64,000 bases of DNA, taken from contig CM064545.1 of the NCBI GenBank assembly GCA_032716605.1, positions 8,578,141-8,642,140 of the forward strand. The letters are read 5' to 3'. Positions within the stretch are counted from its first letter, which is position 1. Each line of letters begins with the position of its first letter. The notes beneath the pieces were generated by a model. The model did no database searches, had not been told where the DNA came from, and saw nothing but the letters and a program-made list of their open reading frames with translations. The stretch is from Paralithodes platypus (Eukaryota > Arthropoda > Malacostraca > Decapoda > Lithodidae). Position numbers and translations under genes: made by a program. This document shows positions 45,517 to 54,210 of the stretch, in pieces.

Positions 45517-45939
45517 TTCAGACCCCCGTGAATGAGTATGATATATAAAATACTTCGATGCGCATCCTGCACTTCTTCATTTTGATTTGCACACGACACT
45601 AAGCATCCCGCTCAAGTTAAGAATTAAGGAACTCTTTTCCTTGAACAAAGTTATTGTTTTCCAAGGCTCTATTGACCCTATCTATATATTAAATAATTAT
45701 TTGCTTAACCATTGATGAAGTACCTTTACAGGTAAGATGTACTTTGATATGAACACCACCGTGTAACTTAGTAAATTGATTTAGAAAGAAAATATCTTGA
45801 CCACCAGAACAAGAAGGTTCTATAGACCTCTCCAGGGATACCTCTTCATGCCCTTACCATCCTATATGTTAGGAAGGATCCCTCACAGTAATTTTCAATG
45901 CCAGGTCAAGATAATTTAGGAGACTTAAGCAATTTTAAG

Positions 45940-47034
45940 GCTTCTTGAGTACTGGCATCCCACCTTTAGAAGTCTTAGAATTAAACCTCCATTCAGTTGG
46001 ACCTACGGCATCCCGAAAGTCCAATATACTGTCTGTGAGCTAAAAATCCTATTTTAGGGATCTTTGTTGGTTGCGGCATCCCGTCAGCTAACATAGAGAC
46101 TCTTAATAGGCGGTGTCTACTAAATTATAGTAGTGAAGTGACCGGCATCCCGGAGCTTCATTTCTATTATTTGAGTTACCGAAACTATGGCCTGTTACAG
46201 GAAACTTTGTTACCACTGGCATCCCAGTGATTAACATAGCTTCTGTTACCGGTATAAAGCTTTCCTTAACTTAGGAAGAAGGGTCACGGCATCCTGCCCC
46301 TTCCTTTCTAGTTAAAAAAGTCCACATGCACCCTCTCTAAAAGAAGTGGAGGAGAACGGCATCCTGTCCTCAATATTCTCTAGAGTGAAAAGTACTAGCA
46401 CCCTCTCTAAAAGAAGTTGAGGAGAACGGCATCCCGTCCTCAATATTCTCTAGAGTGAAAAGTGCTAAGTCCTACTCTAGGAACTTTGTTACTACTGGCA
46501 TCCCAGTATCTAACATTGTCCCTTTTGTTTGGTCCCACATCCCCTCGTAAAAGTGGAGAGTCTCCGGCATCCCGACCTCTCTATTATTACTCTTGGAAGT
46601 GAACCCTGTGACAGTGTCCTTTCAGAGGAACTTTGTTACTACTGGCATCCCAGTATCTAATATTGTCTTTTCTGCTAGGTTTCACTTTTCCTAGTACAAG
46701 TAGAGAGACTCCGGCATCCCGACTTCATTACTATTACTCTTGGAAGTGAACACTGCGCAAAGTGTCCTTTCAGAGGAACTTTGTTACTACTGGCATCCCA
46801 GTATCTAACATTTCCCCCTCTGCTAGCTTCCACTTTCCCTAGTAAGAGTTGAGAGATTCCGGCATCCCGACCTCTCTACTTATTACTATTGAAAGTGAAC
46901 ACTACCACTTTTCACAGGTAGTCTCGAAACATCTGAGACCGCTGTGAGAAAAGGGCTTGGCGAGATACCCTCAAGGGGACTCTGCATATACAAGCCATAG
47001 GTGCACTGAGTCTGTGGCATCCCATTAGACTGTG
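45940..47034 (+). repeat. Array of ~15 covarying hairpins with CATC loop
   Basis: GG-CATC-CC (or CG-G CATC C-CG) recurs about every 70 bp near 45954, 46007, 46074, 46144, 46218, 46288, 46358, 46428, 46497, 46566, 46644, 46713, 46792, 46861 and 47016. Flanking arms differ in sequence but pair: TTGGAC/GTCCAA, TGAAG/CTTCA, CACTGG/CCAGTG, TTGAGGA/TCCTCAA, GAGAG/CTCTC, AGTCT/AGACT. A-type and B-type hairpins alternate in a ~147-bp higher-order unit at 46480, 46627 and 46775. Confidence 0.75.
46907..46997 (+). other. Long stem and adjacent stem-loop within hairpin region
   Basis: CTTTTCACAG with GTCTC (46907-46924) pairs with GAGAC and CTGTGA.AAAAG (46936-46954), about 16 bp with an internal loop. 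GGCTTG (46954-46959) pairs with CAAGCC (46991-46996), enclosing a smaller CCT/AGG stem. Confidence 0.5.
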
Positions 47035-47083
47035 TAACTGAAAGGTTTAAACACCGCCCCGGGTCCCCCGAACCTCTTAAAAC

Positions 47084-47278
47084 GGTCAGGACAGTCAGGA
47101 AGAGTAGTTCTAAATTCTTCCTGCGTTAGTCCGATTCCGGGCCATATACGTTCTTACTGAGGCACGATATTTAAGACCCTAGTTCAAGAGTACCTCAACA
47201 GGACTTCATCAACGGTTGATATAAAGGTCAGGATAGTCGAGTATTCCACATAACCTCTAGAATACTTGCGTTAGTCCG
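47084..47278 (+). repeat. Two modules with conserved flanks and different stems
   Basis: GGTCAGGACAGTC (47084-47096), stem AGGAAGA/TCTTCCT, TGCGTTAGTCCG (47122-47133); and GGTCAGGATAGTC (47226-47238), stem AGTATTC/GAATACT, TGCGTTAGTCCG (47267-47278). Flanks are almost identical while the seven-base arms are unrelated yet complementary. Offset is 142 bp. Confidence 0.75.
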
Positions 47279-47533
47279 GTATGGTGCCCAACAGTAATTG
47301 CCAGATAATTACTATATGTTACGGAGCCATACTAAAGACCCCAAACCCATCAACCCATCTGTAACTATCTTCACACAGCCGGCCAACCTGGACGGCCCAC
47401 GGAGGAGCAGAAGACTACAGCCAGCAAACATCCTAATCATCGTCGGAAAGAAGATATAGAAAAGACGCCTAAGTCGATGACCAGAAACGAGAGAAAGTGT
47501 CTAAGTTAATCTACAAAGTGATCAGAAATAAAA

Positions 47534-47860
47534 CAGAGTCCACAAGCGACTCTGCCAAAAACCCAAGTTCGAGAGTGAAATAAACAGAGTCCCACAAAGT
47601 GTTATAATATCAAAAATCCATTATCGTGCTATTATTCGGATTTTATAGATTTTGTTTATTTTACGAACACACTATAGTCTATTGAAGTGTTCCCGACCAT
47701 TAAAAGTGATTTCCCGAATTTAACATAATTAAACCAATTTTCATGCTAAGCGACTCTGCCATTATTTCGACCAAGTGAAAATATTTCAGAGTGCACAAGT
47801 GACTCTGTCATTATTCCAACACGAAGGAAATATTTCAAAGTCCATCCTCAGTTGACTTTG
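47534..47860 (+). repeat. CAGAGTC-type hairpins, three copies
   Basis: CAGAGTC/GACTCTG (47534 and 47548), CAGAGT/ACTCTG (47787 and 47802) and CAAAGTC/GACTTTG (47836 and 47854). The last has a compensating change in both arms. A further GACTCTG (47752) lacks its partner arm nearby. Confidence 0.6.
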
Positions 47861-48289
47861 AACTTGCTCTCATACCAGTGCGCACGGTATATAACTGAAG
47901 ATACATATAGTGAAATAAATAACTCTCTTTCATATCTAACATCGCAAGTCTACTTCTTTACAAGTACATTGAAGTATTATAGTTGATGATATTACTTGTA
48001 TCAACCCTCGATAGCCATTAGTGTATATGATTCCAGATAAAAGGAATACCGTTAAGCTGTGCTAAATACCTGAACTCTATCCAGATCCGCGACTGTGCTC
48101 GAAGATAGAAACTGTTCTAAGTGCTATTCATTGGTTGTGTTTCTAATCTCACATTCATACTCCATTGTGTATTTAGATATTAAGGGAATAAAGCTGTATT
48201 CTAAACTATATTTTGGCGATATATATATCCTCTGATGTCTTCTTTATATGTAATTGTATGAACTCGGAAGTCCCAGTCTAATAGAACTC

Positions 48290-49686
48290 ACCTGTATCAA
48301 TCGTTAATCCTGTATAAAATCAAGGGCATAAAAAATAGTGTAAGGTAGAGTTATCAGCATATGAGTGGATAGAACTAGAGGTACATTGAGTAGATCATTA
48401 ATTAATATTAGAAAGAGAATTGGAGACTGGACAGAGCCCTGAGGAACACCGGAGTTGATAGGTAAAGGAAGTCAGCGTGATTATTAGAAAGAAAATTGGA
48501 GACTGGACAGAGCCCTGAGGAACACCGGAGTTGATAGGTTAAGGAAGTCAGCGATGGCCGTCCACAACTGCAGCTATGGAGCGGTCTGAAAGGAAATTAT
48601 AGACAAAGGCACAGATAGAGGGATAGAAACCAAAGGATGGTAGTTTGGAAATTAGAGATTTGTGCCAGACTCTATCAAAGGCTTTCGATATGTCTATCGG
48701 AATATAAAATGTCTCAACAAAGTTCCGAAAGGATGATGACCAAGAGTTAGTAAGATAAGCAAGAAGATAAATAGTAGAAACCGTACTGGCAATCCGAAAG
48801 TAGATTATGGGAAGATAAATACTTAAGACATTTTGAGTTAAGAATAGTTTAAAAAACGTTAAGAGATGCAAGCAATGAGAACAATTGGACGATATTTGGT
48901 GGGCTGGGAACGGTCACCCTTTTTTGGGACAGGTTGAATAAGAGCAAACTTCCAGCAAGAAGGAAAGACGGTAGAGGAAAGACAGAGATGAAAGAGTTTG
49001 CCTAGCAGGGAGTCAGGACAGAAGAACAGTTTTTGAGTACAACAGGAAAATCGCCATCAGGTCCGTACACCTTCTTAGCATTAAGCACAGAGAGGGCAGA
49101 AAGTACATTCTTAGAAGAGATTATGATCTTAGGCATAAGTAAGTAAGAGGGGGGTTGAGAGGGGGGAGTAGCGCTGGAATCATCCAAAGTGGAGTTTTTG
49201 GAGATTTATGTGAGTTAGTTTAAGAGAAAGAATATGGGATATATGCTTTCATGCCTGAAAGGATTACCTTAGTAATGTGCTCGGCATTCTCTGAGAGTCC
49301 CCGGCCACGGAAGCAAAAATCATTCCATGGGAAATAAAAGAAGTACTGATGAAGAGCCTCCCAGTCGGCAGCACCTAAATGCCACATGCGCCGCCGGCTG
49401 GGGGGGGGGTCAGAAGGCCATACTGGAGAGACAGGACAGGTGACAGAGATAATGTTATGACCAGAGGAGTCCAACGGAGGGAGAAGAGTTACAGTGTAAG
49501 CAGAAGGATTAGTGATTAGAAATAAGTCGAGAATGTTGGGCCGATCTCCAGGGCGGTCCGGGATACGGGTGGGGTACTAAACTAACTATTTTAAATCATT
49601 TAGTATAGAATAGATGTAGGCTTGTTGATCAGATTGGTCAGTGAAATGAGAGGAGAGCCATTGGTGATGGTGAACATTGAAATCTA
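48290..49686 (-). pseudogene. LINE fragment: endonuclease C-terminus, linker and RT N-terminus
   Basis: Read on the minus strand from 49686: [20 protein letters not shown] (endonuclease), [70 protein letters not shown], then RT motifs DISKAFDRVWHKSLI and SGVPQGSVQSPILFLI. It stops near 48290 shortly after the catalytic region. A 75-bp stretch is duplicated in tandem (48408-48480 and 48484-48555). Same family as the crab-type LINE fragments; dead. Confidence 0.75.
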
Positions 49687-49690
49687 TTAA

Positions 49691-49790
49691 CCCGGGAACG
49701 GCGCCGAGACTCTTAAGAGGTTTTACTGAGCCAAGGCGACGGGACTCTTAAGATCCAAGGCCTAAACAATGCCTTCTTTAATCAACCACA
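49691..49790 (+). mobile_element. Possible family F element end
   Basis: TTAA (49687-49690) followed by CCCGGGAACGGCGCCGAG and two ACTCTTAAG motifs, as at 43939. Extent unknown. It abuts the LINE fragment exactly at TTAA. Confidence 0.4.
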
Positions 49791-49849
49791 GACCATTACT
49801 CATCCCTCTTGCTAATAGGGAGACGGTACCCACCGGCTATGTCTCAACA

Positions 49850-49945
49850 AATCTTTTCAATCTGAGCAGGGATTGAATGCGAGACTGCAAGATGGGAAGT
49901 AGTGACGCTATCAACTGAGCCAGCCGGATGGCTGGCTAGATGCAA
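49850..49945 (-). mobile_element. tRNA-derived SINE-like sequence
   Basis: On the minus strand GGCTGGCTCAGTTGATAGCGTC resembles a tRNA D-arm with A box, and CTCGCATTCAATCCC a degenerate B box about 35 nt on. Probably an old SINE or tRNA pseudogene. Confidence 0.4.
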
Positions 49946-50049
49946 GTTATATATATTTGTTTTCATTTATGTGCACTTAGGAAAATTTAATGAAGTTATT
50001 CATATATAAATATTTTTCTTTCAAACCATCATTGAAGAAAACTGAAGAG

Positions 50050-50145
50050 ATAAGGGGAGGTGTGGTGGAGTGGCCGTGCCACTGGACTGGTAATCCAATT
50101 GACCCGGTTTCAAATGCACAAGGATGCGATCACATCCTATAATTG
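50050..50145 (+). mobile_element. tRNA-derived SINE, second copy
   Basis: GGGGAGGTGTGG, an A box TGGTGGAGTGG (50063-50073), TGCCACTGGACTGGTAATCC and GACCCGG match the SINE head at 3375-3430 at most positions; the B box is degraded (GGTTTCAAATG). Confidence 0.6.
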
Positions 50146-50396
50146 AATTCTGCAAAACATATATAGACACAAATGCGTTGTAACTCCAACTGTGAGAGAT
50201 TGAGGATTGCAAGAATTATGTGAGACCATAGGCCCACAAGCAGTGTGTTCGCGAATGGTCTGAAAACAATCGATGATCAGTTTCCGTATGTAGTTACGTT
50301 GAACCACCCACTTACCGCGGGCCCTTTAAATCTGAGACATTGCTTGTTCTACCAACAAATAGTGCCAGAATGTGATTGCCATGAATATATATACAG
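50146..50396. other. No feature recognised
   Basis: Possibly SINE body in the first part; otherwise unassigned. Confidence 0.35.
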
Positions 50397-50477
50397 TAAG
50401 TGTAATAGGGGTGATCGTAGGGTGAAACTAGATGTGAGGCTGGATGCAGAAATATTGGAACAAGTTGAGTGTTTTAA

Positions 50478-50956
50478 CACCTTACAAGCGGCCTAGGCGG
50501 TAATTTATATGTACCTCCCAGCTGGATGGTTTTACCCTAAATAGGGTTGTTTACGTGATCATTTGCATGCCTAAATAAGACCCAGATCGTAAAACAAGTA
50601 GCTATCCCTGAAAGGGCATAAACAGAGCTTTCCAATGACACCCCAACCATCCTTGTACGACCGCTAGTTTTCTTGCAACGATCGCGCAACACGAGTGCAA
50701 AAACAATGTAATTAGGTAGTTTCCCTACATAATTCCCTGTGTAGCGAGTGCGTGAGGGTGGGGGAGGGTGGGATTCATGTCAGTAGGTCCGCCGCGGTGG
50801 TCTGGAGCAGTCATACGCTTGCTACTCTACTGCCACCACTTATCTCTCTCTCTCAGCAACATTACGTGGTGAAAATGGCACACGACACAAGTTGTGAATC
50901 GCCACTTAGTCCATTTTTATTTCACTCGACATAAGTTGCGCACCGCCAAAGAAGGG
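50478..50956 (-). mobile_element. piggyBac-type MITE, family B copy 4
   Basis: TTAA lies at 50474-50477 and 50957-50960; 479 bp, reverse orientation to copy 1, with ends CACCTTACAAGCGGCC and CACCGCCAAAGAAGGG. Inserted in the RTE-type reverse transcriptase. Confidence 0.9.
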
Positions 50957-51952
50957 TTAAATATCTAGGAGGAATGATAAGCACGAATGGAGGTATGGAA
51001 AGGGAGGTAAAACAGAGAGTATGTGAATGAAGGAAAGTTGTCAGAGCAATTGGAAGTATGTGGAAGGTGAGAAATCTCAGAATGAAAGTTAAAAGTTCAA
51101 TGTATCAAGGAATTGTTTTGCCAACAGTGATGCATGGGGCTGAGACATGGACTCTGAATGCAAAGGAGAGAAAAAAGCTGGATGTGATGGAGATGAGCTG
51201 CTTGTGTGGATCAAATCGTAGAGACAGATTAAGAAATGAAGAGATACGTAGGAGAGTGGGGCAGCAGGAACAATTGTCAGCCAGAGTGGACAGAAGGGTG
51301 CTGAGCTGGTATGGTCATGTTGAATGAATGGAAGATGAAAGGGGAGTAAGGTGTCTGGCAATACATAGATAGATAGAAGTTGAAAGGCTTACAGAGAAAA
51401 TTTGTGAGTCAGATACAAGGGGAGATAGAATGGTAGGAAGACTCCCATTGAGATGCAGAAACTGTGTAAGACAAGCTTTGGGTGATAGAGGAATGACTAT
51501 AGATCAGGCAAGGGAAGTGGTAATAAACAGGAATGAATGGAGAATGCTTGTGAATAGATGAGTGAACACGTGGTCATTTGGGAGAAGGGGTCAGGCGCCA
51601 GTTGGACTAGATAATAGTCCGACAGGCGCCTGGTCCGGGGAGCCAATATATATATAGGGTGCGCCTGGAAGTAGGGTGGGTGGGCTTCCGGTTTCGGCTC
51701 GCTGCATGTCTGCCTGCTGAGACCGGAACCTCTCCGGGTGGTCGGGGGCCGGGGAGTGCTGGAGGGACCTGGTGCTGGTGATCCCTGGTCTCTGGGTCTT
51801 CTCCTGGGTAACCTAGATGTGTGTGAATTTGTATTTTGTTTTTGTGTGTTCATTGTTTTCTGTTGTGTTGTGTTGTCCCTATTCGGGCTCTGTCTTTAGT
51901 TGGCCAGCCTCAGAAAAAAAGGAAATCAAATGGGGAATGGGCCTGAGTAAAT

Positions 51953-51985
51953 ACATACATACATATATACATACATACCTATACA
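51953..51985. repeat. (CATA)n tail of the RTE LINE
   Basis: Imperfect CATA repeats at the LINE 3' end, immediately before the LTR at 51989. Confidence 0.85.
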
Positions 51986-51988
51986 TAC

Positions 51989-53886
51989 TGTTACATCCTG
52001 GGATATATAAACACTGGGCTCTTTCTATTGGACTAGGTATGCGGCAACAAGCAACAACGGAAAACGCTAGATCCAACCCTTATCTATAAACCCAGGCAAC
52101 AAACCACCCTAAACCGTCAAGAGTCCTGCCTGGACAACAAGGTATCCTATGACTCGGTTACAGGGTGCACGCACTATAGACTGCTGATAGTCAAGCAGGC
52201 TATATAAAAGATCACACAATTAAGTTGACTTAAAGCTTCAAGGAAAAGATAGATAACGGAATTAAATTGCAGAAACAATTTAATAACAAACTAGAAGAAA
52301 GTACATTTAACGTTACGTTAATTAATACAACTAATCACCCCTGCGTGAAAGAAGGTGAAAGCAAACAGTCCTCAAAACATCGTACAGGTAGACAAGATGC
52401 GGGTTTCTAAACTGCATGTGGCTACTGTAGGATCTGATGCTTAGCAAAGAAAGTACGTTACGGATTTAGAGAACTCTTAACTCATAAGCAGGAATAAATA
52501 CTAGTGATAGACCATACAGTGTATAATGGCATAGGTATAATTAAATAAAGGTAGCAACTCGCAACATAACCACATACAGGTGTGCTTCTCACTCTTAGTC
52601 AGGCAAGCCTGCTCGGACAGAGTCTCTAAGCCACACCCTGACTCACAATGCTCATAAAAACGGTAAACTGTGGCACAATAACAAGCATACAGAGATAATA
52701 AACCCCTAGCTGTTAATCTGCCAGGTGGCAGAGGTCTAGCCGGAAGGATATAGGCTTCGGATACCCGGGCTGAGCCACCTGCTCTAGCCTAGGGACGTTC
52801 CCAAGTCTGTGCGCCAAATTACTCTAATTGAAAGGGTGCTCTCTTGAGAGACTCAGATCGCAAGTATCTGACTCTCTCCTGGCGACCCTAAAACAAAAGC
52901 AAGACGTGCTAGCGCAGTGCTGAGTGGACTAGGCAAGGGCCCTCCCACAACACAACACTAGACACACAGGGACACAGACAATAAAATGCCCCCAGACTCC
53001 CACGGGTATCCTAGTAAAGTCGTGCGGGTCCACAGGACTCGCACCAGCAGACTTTACTTAAAGGATCGCAAAAAGCCTCCCCTCCGGTCTAGCCCCTGCT
53101 AACCTGACACAAGAACACACTAGCAAGCATGAAACCACCAAATATGAGACAACAAAAAAGCTTCCTAGGTCTCATTAACTATTACATCTCCGCATAAGGC
53201 CCAAAATCCTATCTAGTTATCTGAGAGCTCGTCGTTAATACACTAATAGATATAAGGTCTATCAAGGGAATGGGATAATTAAATAGATTGGTGAAGTAGT
53301 GGAAAGAAGGTATGCAAAGTAAGAGAGAAAGTTTCTAAGAGGGGTTGAGAGGGATAGATATCAAGGGGGTCCGAAGGGTACGACAGTGAGGTGAGCTCTG
53401 AGTCTTGAATCTGTCTAGACCCCACCCTAGGCATGCAGAATACATCCCAGGCTAGGCAACACTCAACAGAGTTGCCGGGTCAAAATCCTCTACCCCGTGC
53501 GTGAGTCGAAACTAAGCCTAACGTTGCAATCAAATGCATGTGGCAGCGCTTCAGGCTCGTCCCAAGCTAAGCAAGCGAAGCAACGTCCCAAGCCGGTCTC
53601 TCTCTCCCGCTTGTCTCTTCCCGCTCTCACTAGACTTACATCTTATATATTATTATAATGAAACAATCAACTATCGAGAATAAAATATACTAAGATGCGT
53701 TGGTTAAGAATAAGGGCAGCTTCAAGCTGTGAAACAACATAAGAATATCCCAGACATTAGTTACATTGTCGTAGGATATATACTAAGGGAGAGCCTGCCG
53801 GCTGGCTACCACTAGCCGGTTTCTAAAGGGCTGGGCAGCCGACGCGCGCGCATGCCCGCACGTGGTTACTATGCAGAAGCGTCACA
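51989..53886 (-). mobile_element. 3' LTR of family C retrotransposon
   Basis: On the minus strand it starts TGTGACGC (53886) and ends TGTAACA (51989), 1898 bp. It is nearly identical to the partial LTR at 62277-64000 apart from scattered substitutions and small indels near 53000, so insertion is fairly recent. It contains the conserved module: CGCCAGG, hairpin TCAGAT/ATCTGA, AAGAGAGC (52839-52884). Confidence 0.9.
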
Positions 53887-53897
53887 CCTCCCCCAAG
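53887..53897 (-). promoter_or_regulatory. Polypurine tract, family C element
   Basis: On the minus strand CTTGGGGGAGG directly precedes the 3' LTR start TGTGACGC, the expected place for plus-strand priming. Confidence 0.75.
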
Positions 53898-54210
53898 ATA
53901 TAAGACCCTTGACTAAGTTCTTCATATCTAACAGAAAGCTTCTCATAGTACCACACACTGTTGCGACACAAGGCACCATATATAAAAAAAATCAAGACTG
54001 TTGCGCTCCACCGAGCAAGTTCAACTAACTCAGCGACAATAAGCGAAAACATTCAACTTAGATACTGCTACAACATCTTATACAAAATTCTACACGTTAT
54101 AAAAAATAAAGAGTTTTTATAAGGTTTTTGCTTTTTTAATTTGTTTTTTTCGGCTGAAGTACAGTGACAGCCTATTTTCCTCCACACTCAACCCTCAATC
54201 CTGTGGCAGT

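Larger units (their letters stand above)
45521..48230 (+). ncRNA. Hairpin-packed non-coding region (candidate structured RNA)
   Basis: No coding frame of note. The region contains many short stems, in three recurring families: CATC-loop hairpins (45940-47034), GGTCAGGA(C/T)AGTC-stem-TGCGTTAGTCCG modules (47084-47278) and CAGAGTC/GACTCTG-type hairpins (47534-47860). Other stems include TACAAGTA with TACTTGTA (47959 and 47993). A TATATAAC at 47889 and an AATAAA at 48189 suggest transcription signals near the 3' side. It lies between two minus-strand LINE fragments. It could be an untranslated part of an unknown retroelement or a host RNA locus; I do not recognise it. Confidence 0.45.
50397..51985 (+). 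pseudogene. RTE-type LINE 3' fragment, interrupted by a MITE
   Basis: Coding pieces: VKLDVRLDAEILEQVECF before the MITE, then KYLGGMISTNGGMEREVKQR, GIVLPTVMHGAETWTLNAKE, RNEEIRRRVGQQEQLSARVD, VLSWYGHVE, RGMTIDQAREVVINRNEWR. This tail is typical of RTE/BovB-like LINEs. In-frame stops (near 51028, 51325 and 51367) show decay. The 3' end is a CATA microsatellite (51953-51985). Removing MITE-B4 with one TTAA restores TGT TTT AAA TAT across the gap. Confidence 0.75.

Noticed and set aside
45500..48300. One LINE on the minus strand interrupted by the hairpin region
   Set aside because: The fragments on either side are the same family and orientation, but roughly 130 codons between them are missing, so a clean single insertion is not supported.
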